Shown piece after piece: positions 1 to 5,184 of a DNA stretch of 7,489 nucleotides. Each line of letters starts with the position of its first letter. The stretch's first letter is position 1. The translations under genes were made by a program, and so were the position numbers. The DNA comes from Candidatus Doudnabacteria bacterium RIFCSPHIGHO2_02_FULL_46_11 (GTDB lineage Bacteria; Patescibacteriota; Doudnabacteria; UBA920; 2-02-FULL-46-11), in assembly GCA_001779955.1 (NCBI GenBank), contig MFES01000038.1, forward strand, positions 4,077 through 11,565, written 5' to 3'. The notes beneath the pieces are model-generated. The model made no database searches and was not told where the DNA came from. It worked only from the letters and a program-made list of their open reading frames with translations.

Positions 1-211
1 TGAAATGAGCGGCGGAGCCGCAACTAATGGTTGCAAACCCGCCCTGATGCCCCGCGGTCTTGCCGCGGGGAGGGGTTTACTGCGCCTTGGGGCTCCGATG
101 GATACCCGAAGGGTATAACCATCAGAGCCGAGCCGCAGGCTTTACATCACCCTGCTGACTGCAAGCAAACCGGTTCGAGAAAGTTTATGCGAAATGTTGT
201 AAAATAACAAT
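1..211. other. GC-rich structured non-coding region of unknown role
   Basis: No credible reading frame covers this stretch. It is packed with perfect inverted repeats: 9-13 with 17-21 (loop gga), 20-24 with 30-34 (loop taatg, sharing two bases with the previous dyad), 50-57 with 63-70 (8 bp, loop tcttg), and a composite stem at 91-129. In the composite stem 91-95 pairs with 125-129, 97-101 with 119-123, and 102-107 with 111-116 around a GAA loop. AAACCC at 35-40 can also pair with GGGTTT at 73-78, closing over the 8-bp hairpin. This could be part of a structured RNA cut by the window edge, a cluster of terminator or attenuator hairpins, or an interspersed palindromic repeat common in this genome. 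I could not match it to RNase P RNA, tmRNA, SRP RNA or a tRNA. The strand is undetermined because the dyads read equally well both ways. Confidence 0.5.
200..205 (+). promoter_or_regulatory. Candidate -10 box giving a near-leaderless mRNA
   Basis: TAAAAT lies 6 bases before the ATG at 212, so transcription would begin at or within a base or two of the start codon. No Shine-Dalgarno sequence precedes the gene, which fits leaderless translation. No convincing -35 hexamer is visible (GAGAAA or CGAGAA at the expected spacing), so the call rests on position and the -10 match alone. Confidence 0.3.
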
Positions 212-562
212 ATGGTGCTGATTTTGGTTTTCATCATTGTTATTCTGCTTATGGCGGTCGCGGGGCTGGCGGTTTACGCGCGCCAGGAGGCTGGCAAGCA
301 CGGTACGGGAGCCGGCCAGGAATTTGCGGGGATTTGCAAAACAGCGCTGCAAACAGCTTCGCAGAAAGAAGCGCGCAAGCAAAAAATAGTGGCTATGTTT
401 GAGGGCCCCGAGGCGGATAAAAAGCTGTCGAACGCCGAAGTCCGCAAGGCGCTCGGGGTATCGAGCCGCACGGCTGTGCGTTATTTGGAAGATTTGGAAA
501 TAGCGGGCAAGGTGGAGCAAGTGGGCAAGGTGGGCCACACTGTAACCTATCGTTTAAAATAG
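212..562 (+). CDS. Membrane-anchored winged-helix protein
   Basis: A 116-residue protein of two parts. Residues 2-22 form a hydrophobic membrane helix; the following segment (YARQEAGKH) is basic, so by the positive-inside rule the rest should be cytoplasmic. Residues 52-116 read as a winged helix-turn-helix: helix 1 around KEARKQKIVAMF (52-63), the helix-turn-helix from LSNAEVRKALGVSSRTAVRYL (split here as 72-82 and 83-92), then LEIAGKVEQ and a short wing ending TYRLK. Similar folds occur in DeoR/FaeA-type regulators. It probably binds DNA from the membrane, but a role in protein contacts is possible. No sensor domain is present, and residues 24-50 look like a flexible Gly/Ala/Gln-rich linker. 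The start is the first ATG, directly before the membrane helix. It appears monocistronic, bounded by the structured region upstream and a dyad downstream. The wHTH call is good; target and signal are unknown. Confidence 0.8.
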   Translation: MVLILVFIIVILLMAVAGLAVYARQEAGKHGTGAGQEFAGICKTALQTASQKEARKQKIVAMFEGPEADKKLSNAEVRKALGVSSRTAVRYLEDLEIAGKVEQVGKVGHTVTYRLK

Positions 563-566
563 GACG

Positions 567-590
567 AATACGCCACCCGGGCGGCGTATT
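567..590 (+). terminator. Near-perfect 24-bp dyad after the winged-helix gene
   Basis: AATACGCC at 567-574 pairs perfectly with GGCGTATT at 583-590. The centre CCCGGG can extend the stem after a single A/C mismatch. It begins 4 bases after the stop codon, as a terminator hairpin would, but the following bases (gaattagc) contain no T-run, so intrinsic termination would be weak. It could instead stabilise mRNA ends, act in both directions, or be a DNA operator, for instance for the winged-helix protein just upstream. Confidence 0.4.
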
Positions 591-610
591 GAATTAGCAA
601 TTTAAAACAC

Positions 611-1567
611 ATGACTTACATACTTTTAATTCTTGGTTTTGGCGCGCTCATCAAAGGCGCGGACTTATTGGTTGAAGGGGCTTCTTCAATCGCCCGCAGG
701 CTCAAGATTTCGGATCTCGTTATCGGCCTGACCATTGTTGCTTTCGGCACTTCGGCTCCGGAGTTGTTCGTTAATATTTTGGCTTCCATGCGCGGCGCCT
801 CGGATATCGCCATAGGCAATATCGTCGGCAGTAATATAGCCAATATCTTGCTCATATTAGGAATAGCCGCGCTAATTTACCCGCTTAAGGTGGGCAGGGG
901 AACGGTTTGGAAGGAAATACCTCTGGGTTTCCTGGCGGCGCTTTTGATTTTTGCCATGGCCAATGATGTTTTATTTGACGGCCTGGTCTTTAACGCCCTT
1001 ACGCGCACCGACGGTTTGGCTTTGCTTGCTTTTTTTATTATTTTTCTTTATTACACTTTTGGCATTGCCAAAGCCTCGGGCGAAGAGCCTAATGTTAAAA
1101 ACACGAAGCCCCGGTCGCTTAAGTCTTCGTCCGCGCTGATACTGCTCGGCCTTATAGGTTTGGTAATCGGGGGAAACTGGATAGTAAACGGCGCCACGGC
1201 CATTGCCCGATCCCTTGGCTTGACCGAGGCCCTCATTGGTCTGACAATTGTGGCCATAGGCACGTCTTTGCCCGAGCTTGCCACTTCGGCCGTTGCCGCC
1301 TACAAAAAAAATACCGACATAGCCGTGGGCAACGTGGTGGGCTCGAATATTTTCAATGTTTTTTGGATTTTAGGCCTTAGCGCCATTATTAAGCCCCTTC
1401 CTTTTCAGCCAAATTTAAATTTTGACTTGTTCGTGGCTGTTATTGCCAGCATGTTGCTTTTTGCCTTTATGTTCATCGGACGCAAACATACGCTTTACCG
1501 CTGGGAGGGAGGTATGTTTCTCTTGTTGTACCTTATTTACCTAGTCCTAATTGTAGTTAGGGGATAA
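611..1567 (+). CDS. Ca2+/Na+ antiporter-type cation exchanger (CaCA family, YrbG-like)
   Basis: A 318-residue integral membrane protein, the usual length for bacterial CaCA exchangers, which move Ca2+ out against Na+ (or a related cation pair). Two inverted alpha-repeats are clear. Repeat 1 has GLTIVAFGTSAPEL at 39-52 and GNIVGSNIANI at 69-79. Repeat 2 has GLTIVAIGTSLPEL at 210-223 and GNVVGSNIFN at 240-249. Glu51 and Glu222 occupy the positions of the paired Ca2+-binding glutamates known from NCX_Mj. Asn78 and Asn249 sit in the two SNIxN motifs. Where K+-dependent exchangers have Asp in the second motif, this protein has Asn, so I infer no K+ requirement. A basic, probably cytoplasmic loop (about 153-172) joins the halves. 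No Shine-Dalgarno sequence precedes the ATG; TTTAAA at 601-606 is a weak -10 candidate. The substrate cation is inferred from family. Confidence 0.93.
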   Translation: MTYILLILGFGALIKGADLLVEGASSIARRLKISDLVIGLTIVAFGTSAPELFVNILASMRGASDIAIGNIVGSNIANILLILGIAALIYPLKVGRGTVWKEIPLGFLAALLIFAMANDVLFDGLVFNALTRTDGLALLAFFIIFLYYTFGIAKASGEEPNVKNTKPRSLKSSSALILLGLIGLVIGGNWIVNGATAIARSLGLTEALIGLTIVAIGTSLPELATSAVAAYKKNTDIAVGNVVGSNIFNVFWILGLSAIIKPLPFQPNLNFDLFVAVIASMLLFAFMFIGRKHTLYRWEGGMFLLLYLIYLVLIVVRG

Positions 1568-1606
1568 CCGAAATTAGGATTTCCACAGACCCTATCCCCA
1601 GTGTGG
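1560..1606 (+). other. Potential pseudoknot spanning the antiporter stop codon
   Basis: GGGGATA at 1560-1566, which includes most of the stop codon, pairs perfectly with TATCCCC at 1593-1599. Within its 26-base loop, CCACA at 1583-1587 is complementary to TGTGG at 1602-1606 just outside the hairpin. The two together would form an H-type pseudoknot. GGAT at 1577-1580 offers an alternative pairing with ATCC at 1594-1597. It may be the 5' module of the structured interval that follows, or a processing or 3'-end element of the antiporter mRNA. No T-run follows, so it is not a classical terminator. Confidence 0.35.
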
Positions 1607-1722
1607 TAGCCGCTATATACGCTATCGACAAGTGTTCAATGTTTCATTAGCATAACCAAGTAATCAAGTAATGCTACAAGAGGTCAATACCATGAATCCT
1701 GTATAACTTCCTCGATTGCCTG

Positions 1723-1755
1723 TCCCGTAGTGAACCGAAGGTTCTACTACTGGGA
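1723..1755 (+). other. 14-bp hairpin with GAA triloop and two bulged T residues
   Basis: The 5' arm is continuous at 1723-1736. The 3' arm is GGTTC (1740-1744), bulged T1745, ACTAC (1746-1750), bulged T1751, GGGA (1752-1755). The loop is GAA at 1737-1739. This is the strongest local structure in the interval. GGGA at 1752-1755 could alternatively pair with TCCC at 1759-1762, so the base of this hairpin competes with the next stem. Confidence 0.55.
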
Positions 1756-1807
1756 TTCTCCCGATCAATCTTGGGCTAAGCAGAGCAATACGGGAATTAA
1801 GAAAGAA

Positions 1808-1813
1808 TATATT
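1808..1813 (+). promoter_or_regulatory. Candidate -10 box inside the leader
   Basis: TATATT in the most AT-rich part of the interval would give a transcript starting near 1820 that contains only the local start-region hairpin (1823-1867). No good -35 hexamer lies at the right distance, so this is weak. If real, the larger upstream fold would belong to a different or longer transcript. Confidence 0.2.
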
Positions 1814-1875
1814 AAAAACCTTGTTAACCTCGGGTCGAACACAAAACCCCAAGATTATCGAGGTAACTATACAGG

Positions 1876-2250
1876 ATGAACGACAAAAGAGTACTTTCAG
1901 GAATTATCGCCTTAGCCGTTATTTTGGGTTTGCTGTTTGTTACGGATGGACGGGTTGCCGACCGTGGCCTAAACCAAACCGAAGAGGCCGCAAGCCAAAC
2001 TGTAAACGAAATAAGCTACCGCGGGGCCCAAGGCCAGACCGCCTTGGCGCTTTTAAGGCAAGGCCATCAAGTAACGACCAAGGAATTCACGGGACTTGGC
2101 GAGTTTGTTACCGCCATTGACGGAGTCGAAGCGGGCAGTAGCCATTTTTGGGCCTTTTACGTAAATGACCAAATGGCGCAGGTTGGAGCGGATCAATATG
2201 TTACTCGCGAGGGCGACCGGGTAGTTTGGAAGCTGGAAGAAATTAAGTAG
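1876..2250 (+). CDS. Exported or membrane-tethered DUF4430 (transcobalamin-like) protein
   Basis: A 124-residue protein. A short basic N-terminus (MNDKR) and a hydrophobic helix at 7-22 form an uncleaved anchor or signal peptide; there is no lipobox cysteine. Residues 47-122 match the DUF4430 pattern: GQTALALLRQ (53-62), GLGEFVTAIDGVEAG (73-87), WAFYVNDQMAQVGADQY (92-108) and GDRVVWKLEE (113-122). DUF4430 resembles the beta-rich C-terminal domain of cobalamin-carrier proteins and of ECF-associated surface proteins, so ligand capture outside the membrane is plausible; the ligand is not shown. ATG 1876 is the only ATG after the in-frame stop at 1864-1866. GAGG at 1860-1863 is the only Shine-Dalgarno-like sequence in the window, and its 12-base spacing is long. 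It is first in an operon whose second gene encodes a likely membrane transport subunit. Confidence 0.83.
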   Translation: MNDKRVLSGIIALAVILGLLFVTDGRVADRGLNQTEEAASQTVNEISYRGAQGQTALALLRQGHQVTTKEFTGLGEFVTAIDGVEAGSSHFWAFYVNDQMAQVGADQYVTREGDRVVWKLEEIK

Positions 2251-2257
2251 CTAAACT

Positions 2258-2274
2258 TACCCGTTTAAAGGGTA
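2258..2274 (+). other. Small hairpin between the DUF4430 and DUF6580 genes
   Basis: TACCC at 2258-2262 pairs with GGGTA at 2270-2274 around a 7-base loop, followed by gaaacaattttt. The stem is short and the T-run is displaced by eight bases. At most it is a weak attenuator or processing site within the operon. The gap between the genes is 39 bases and has no usefully spaced ribosome-binding sequence. Confidence 0.25.
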
Positions 2275-2289
2275 GAAACAATTTTTGAA

Positions 2290-2814
2290 ATGTTGCCGTA
2301 TTTGTTCATATTTTTCGGAGCGGCCTTCAGGCTTATTCCGCACCCCGATAATTTTGCGCCCATCGCCGCCATAGCCCTTTTTGGCGGCGTTTACTTGAGT
2401 AAAAAGGAAGCCCTTTGGTTGCCGCTTTTGGCCATGGTTTTATCCGATATCTTTATCGGCTTTGATTCATTCAGTTCGCGCTTGACGGTTTACGGCTCCT
2501 TTATGCTCATAAGCCTCATAGGCCTTTTGGTCAGGCGGCGCAAAAATTTAGCAACAGTGCTTGGCGGCTCGGTCTTGGGCTCTTTGGCTTTTTATCTTAT
2601 TACAAATTTTGCTTTTTTTTACGCGCCGATTATGTACCCGCATAATTGGCAGGGCGTTTTTCAGTCTTACATCAACGCTTTGCCGTTTTTCCGCAACACT
2701 TTGCTGGGCGATTTATTCTATGTCGGCGTTTTATTTGGGGCCTACGAGTTTGCGACTTATTTAGCGGCTAAAAGAAAATCAAAGCAGTGGTCAAGCTCCC
2801 CTTTGTCAGAATAA
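2290..2814 (+). CDS. DUF6580 family putative transport membrane protein
   Basis: A 174-residue hydrophobic protein with about five or six membrane segments (roughly 2-16, 24-38, 42-58, 66-81, 88-110, 137-159) and a basic C-terminal tail (KRKSKQ). Family-like motifs visible are RLIPHPDNFAPIAAIALFGG at 14-33, LSDIFIGF at 51-58, YLITNFAFFYAP at 102-113, MYPHNWQGV at 115-123 and LPFFRNTLLGDLFY at 131-144. These agree with the DUF6580 family, whose members resemble S components (substrate-binding subunits) of ECF transporters; that assignment is from memory, not a search. The preceding DUF4430 gene fits a surface capture protein feeding a membrane permease. No ECF ATPase or T component lies in the window, so energising subunits would be encoded elsewhere. 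The substrate is unknown; cobalamin is suggested only by the partner. Its 3' end overlaps the next gene by 28 bases. Confidence 0.8.
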   Translation: MLPYLFIFFGAAFRLIPHPDNFAPIAAIALFGGVYLSKKEALWLPLLAMVLSDIFIGFDSFSSRLTVYGSFMLISLIGLLVRRRKNLATVLGGSVLGSLAFYLITNFAFFYAPIMYPHNWQGVFQSYINALPFFRNTLLGDLFYVGVLFGAYEFATYLAAKRKSKQWSSSPLSE

Positions 2815-3419
2815 ATGTCTTTGGCGACAGCATAGCCTGGGGCAAAGGCGATTTGGTGAGAGGCGGTTGGGTCAACCGCCTTAAAATTGAGTTGTACCGG
2901 CTCAATAGGTTCCTTGAGGTGACCAACGTTTCAGTCGGCGGCGATACCACCAAAACTTTGCTTGAGCGATTTGAGTTTGAGGCGCGCCAGCGCGAGCCCC
3001 ATATTGTTATTTTCGCCATAGGAATAAACGACAGCCAATTTTACCGCGATCCGGATAATCATCCCGTCAGTCTTGAAGAGTACAGGAGTAACATCAAGGA
3101 TTTAATTAGTGCAGCGCGCGGCTTAACAGATAAAATTTTAATGATAGGCCTAAGCCGTGTGGACGAGCGAAAGACCCGACCGATTTATGAAATTACCAAT
3201 ACCCATTACACAAACGAAGAGATTGAAAAATACGACGAGGTCCTGAAAAACACTGCCGAGGAAATAGGCCTTGTTTATATTCCAGTTTCTGACCTTTTAG
3301 AGATCGATGACCTGCCGGACGGTCTGCATGTTGCCGGTTCCGGCCATGAAAAAATAGCAAAACGGGTAAAACAGGTCTTGCTCGCCTCCTATCCGGATTT
3401 GTTGTATACTGATGTCTAG
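2787..3419 (+). CDS. SGNH/GDSL-family hydrolase, probably cytoplasmic
   Basis: A 210-residue SGNH hydrolase with all four blocks: GDS with the Ser15 nucleophile (VFGDSIAWG, 11-19), the block II glycine in VGGDT (50-54), block III GIND with Asn81 (79-82), and the catalytic Asp178/His181 in DGLH (178-181). Such enzymes cleave ester or acetyl groups on lipids, sugars or peptidoglycan; the substrate cannot be told here. There is no signal peptide or membrane helix, so it should act inside the cell, unlike many cell-wall deacetylases. GTG 2787 is chosen because an in-frame stop lies at 2769-2771, no other normal start exists between it and the GDS motif, and the motif needs the first beta-strand (VRINVF). 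The start lies inside the preceding gene (28-base overlap), which suggests translational coupling. Only two bases separate its stop from pyrG. Confidence 0.9.
   Translation: MVKLPFVRINVFGDSIAWGKGDLVRGGWVNRLKIELYRLNRFLEVTNVSVGGDTTKTLLERFEFEARQREPHIVIFAIGINDSQFYRDPDNHPVSLEEYRSNIKDLISAARGLTDKILMIGLSRVDERKTRPIYEITNTHYTNEEIEKYDEVLKNTAEEIGLVYIPVSDLLEIDDLPDGLHVAGSGHEKIAKRVKQVLLASYPDLLYTDV
3405..3410 (+). promoter_or_regulatory. Weak candidate internal promoter before pyrG
   Basis: TATACT at the end of the hydrolase gene would start a transcript a few bases before the pyrG ATG at 3422, echoing the geometry before the gene at 212. The nearest -35-like sequence, TTGCTC at 3378-3383, is 21 bases away, too far for a normal spacer. 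It would let pyrG be transcribed apart from the upstream genes. Confidence 0.2.
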
Positions 3420-3421
3420 AT

Positions 3422-5053
3422 ATGGCGAAAAAGCAGAGACCTAAATACATATTTGTGGTAGGCGGAGTAATGTCATCCGTCGGTAAAGGAGTCGCCGCCG
3501 CTTCAATAGGGAAAGTTCTGCAATCGCGAGGCTATCGCGTGGCAAATTTGAAAGCCGACATGTACGTAAACCTTGATGCCGGCACCATCCGCCCCGCCGA
3601 ACACGGCGAGGTTTTTGTTGGCGAGGACGGCATTGAGGCTGACCAGGACCTGGGCAATTACGAGCGGTTTACCAATCAGGTTAGCACGGCCGCGGATTAC
3701 ATCACCACCGGCCAGGTTTATGCGGAGGTCATAAGGCGCGAACGCAATTTGGAATATGGCGGCGAGGACGTTGAAGTTTATCCCGATATTCCTAAAGAAA
3801 TAATCAGGCGTATTGAGCAATGTCAGAAAAAGAACAAATCTGAAATTACGATAATCGAATACGGCGGCACGGTGGGCGAGTACCAGTTATTGCCGTTTCT
3901 GGAGGCCGCGCGCATGATGAAAGCCAGAAACCCCGAGGGTGTGTATTTCGTCTTAGTAAGTTATCTGCCAATGCCGGCCCTGCTTGGCGAACAGAAATCG
4001 AAGCCTACCCAGCAGGCTATAATCAACCTTCATTCCGCGGGCATAAATCCCGATTTTGTAATATGCCGTTCAGAACTCCCGGCCACGCCAGACATAAAGC
4101 GCACCATCAGCAATGTTTGCAGTTTGCCCGTCGAAAGAATTGTTTCCGCGCCTGACGTATATTCGATTTACGACATCCCGGTTAGTTTTGAAAACCAGAA
4201 TTTCGGCGCAACTTTGCTCCAGGCCATGGGTTTAAAGGCCAAGAAAAGGGATTTGAGAGATTGGCTGGCCTTAGCCGATAAAATCAGAAAGACAAAGAAA
4301 CAAGTTAAAATAGGTATTGTTGGAAAATATTTTAATCTCAAGTCGTGTAAAGACACCTACATTTCGGTTATTGAATCAATTAACCACGCCGCCTGGTCCG
4401 AGGGAAGACGGGCGAATATCGTGTGGCTTGAGGCGGAAAAGTACGAAAAAGACCGCAGAAAAATTAAGGAGCTGGATGTTTTTGACGGGATAATTGTTCC
4501 GGGAGGTTTTGGCGCACGCGGCACAGAGGGTATGATTTTGGCGGCGAACTACGCCAGATTAAATAAAATTCCTTATTTCGGCCTTTGTCTTGGCATGCAA
4601 ATTATGACTATTTCTTACGCCAGAAATATGGCCGGATTGAAGAGAGCCAATTCAACCGAGTTTGATGCGAATACGCCCCACCCGGTTATTGCCACTATGG
4701 AAGATCAAGTGGAAAAGATAAAAAATAAGGATTACGGCGCTACCATGCGCTTGGGCGCATATCCTTGCGTATTGAAAAACCGGTCGATCGCCGCGCAGGC
4801 TTACGGCAAAAAACAAATCAGCGAGCGACACCGCCACCGTTACGAAGTTAATAATGATTACGTGGAAAGGCTTGAAAAAGCGGGCTTAGTTTTTTCCGGT
4901 AAATATCAAAGCGGCAATCTCATGGAAATTTCTGAACTGCCCAAGGAGGTGCATCCGTTTTACTTAGGCACCCAATTTCATCCTGAATTTAAATCAAGGC
5001 CGCTTGACCCGCACCCCTTATTTATTGAGTTTATAAAGGCGGCAATCGGCTAA
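3422..5053 (+). CDS. pyrG: CTP synthase (glutamine-hydrolysing)
   Basis: A 543-residue full-length CTP synthase, which converts UTP, ATP and glutamine to CTP, the last step of de novo pyrimidine nucleotide synthesis, in the cytoplasm. The N-terminal synthetase domain (about 8-275) starts KYIFVVGGVMSSVGKG (8-23, the P-loop) and has HGEVFVGEDG (61-70), Asp74 in EADQDLGNYERF (72-83) and Glu146 in EYGGTVGE (146-153), matching E. coli Asp72 and Glu140. The class I glutaminase domain (about 296-540) has GGFGARGTEG (361-370), nucleophile Cys389 in GLCLGMQ (387-393), and His520/Glu522 in FHPEF (519-523). All catalytic residues are intact. The UTP-binding segment reads SYLPMPALLGEQKSKPTQ (180-197), diverged from the usual enterobacterial sequence but keeping KxKPTQ. 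The gene lies two bases after the hydrolase stop codon and ends the operon; a terminator follows 23 bases downstream. Confidence 0.98.
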   Translation: MAKKQRPKYIFVVGGVMSSVGKGVAAASIGKVLQSRGYRVANLKADMYVNLDAGTIRPAEHGEVFVGEDGIEADQDLGNYERFTNQVSTAADYITTGQVYAEVIRRERNLEYGGEDVEVYPDIPKEIIRRIEQCQKKNKSEITIIEYGGTVGEYQLLPFLEAARMMKARNPEGVYFVLVSYLPMPALLGEQKSKPTQQAIINLHSAGINPDFVICRSELPATPDIKRTISNVCSLPVERIVSAPDVYSIYDIPVSFENQNFGATLLQAMGLKAKKRDLRDWLALADKIRKTKKQVKIGIVGKYFNLKSCKDTYISVIESINHAAWSEGRRANIVWLEAEKYEKDRRKIKELDVFDGIIVPGGFGARGTEGMILAANYARLNKIPYFGLCLGMQIMTISYARNMAGLKRANSTEFDANTPHPVIATMEDQVEKIKNKDYGATMRLGAYPCVLKNRSIAAQAYGKKQISERHRHRYEVNNDYVERLEKAGLVFSGKYQSGNLMEISELPKEVHPFYLGTQFHPEFKSRPLDPHPLFIEFIKAAIG

Positions 5054-5076
5054 TTTAGGCAGAGCCCATTTAGGTC

Positions 5077-5112
5077 ACAGCACAAATTTTCAAGGTTTGT
5101 GTCTGTTTTTTT
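5077..5112 (+). terminator. Rho-independent terminator after pyrG
   Basis: ACAGCACAAA at 5077-5086 pairs with TTTGTG (5096-5101), a bulged T5102, and CTGT (5103-5106), with a 9-base loop. The stem runs straight into seven T residues at 5106-5112. It is AT-rich for a terminator but well formed and sits where the operon should end. Confidence 0.75.
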
Positions 5113-5124
5113 GTTTAGATAATA
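5097..5124 (+). promoter_or_regulatory. Candidate promoter for the two-component operon
   Basis: TTGTGT at 5097-5102 and GATAAT at 5119-5124 are 16 bases apart, giving a start near 5131 and a 5' leader of about 50-100 bases. The -35 overlaps the 3' arm of the pyrG terminator, so the two functions would share DNA. The rest of the gap to the kinase is A-rich and shows no Shine-Dalgarno sequence. Confidence 0.3.
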
Positions 5125-5184
5125 CAAGTTTTTTTAGCCTTAAAATTGCAAAAATGACAACATAAACCAAAATAAAACAATGAC

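Larger units (their letters stand above)
1568..1875 (+). ncRNA. Structured 308-base leader before the DUF4430 gene; candidate cis-regulatory RNA
   Basis: No gene is evident. In order it holds the possible pseudoknot above, a 6-bp stem (1648-1653 with 1671-1676) whose loop contains the tandem repeat CAAGTAAT x2, a 14-bp hairpin at 1723-1755, a 5-bp stem (1759-1763 with 1791-1795), an AT-rich stretch, and two competing closures of the start region. Closure 1 is long-range: 1696-1705 pairs with 1868-1877 (10 bp perfect) and 1710-1716 with 1857-1863 (7 bp). Closure 2 is local: 1823-1832 pairs with 1859-1867 (9 bp, one bulged A). Both trap GAGG at 1860-1863; closure 1 also takes the first two bases of the ATG at 1876. 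I found no motifs of cobalamin, TPP, SAM, FMN or T-box RNAs. An alternative is a decayed coding or mobile sequence: one + frame is open without an ATG from 1664 to a TGA at 1877-1879. Confidence 0.45.

Noticed and set aside
160..190. GGTTCGA resembling a tRNA or tmRNA T-loop
   Set aside because: The flanking bases do not form the 5-bp T-stem, there is no acceptor or anticodon arm, and no CCA end.
185..538. 117-codon minus-strand frame opposite the winged-helix gene
   Set aside because: It mirrors a + strand protein with a clear membrane helix and winged helix; its own product is low-complexity, His/Arg/Leu-rich, and fits no fold.
1656..1671. CAAGTAAT tandem repeat as a CRISPR or iteron array
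   Set aside because: Only two 8-base copies, no spacers and no associated genes.
1664..1852. 62-codon minus-strand frame
   Set aside because: It has no start context and no neighbour on that strand, and is explained by the mirrored open + frame and inverted repeat.
1568..1875. Known cobalamin riboswitch
   Set aside because: The conserved B12-box and core sequences are not visible on the + strand; the idea came only from the downstream genes.
1696..1877. MITE with about 20-bp terminal inverted repeats
   Set aside because: One end lies on the start codon of an intact gene, no target-site duplication is seen, and the arms carry three mismatches; a second genomic copy would be needed.
1821..2120. 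TTG-started frame overlapping the DUF4430 gene
   Set aside because: It is a shifted frame of a clear DUF4430 domain; the product is Arg/Pro/Asn-rich without family features.
3503..3820. 105-codon minus-strand frame inside pyrG
   Set aside because: It is antisense to highly conserved PyrG motifs and has no independent support.
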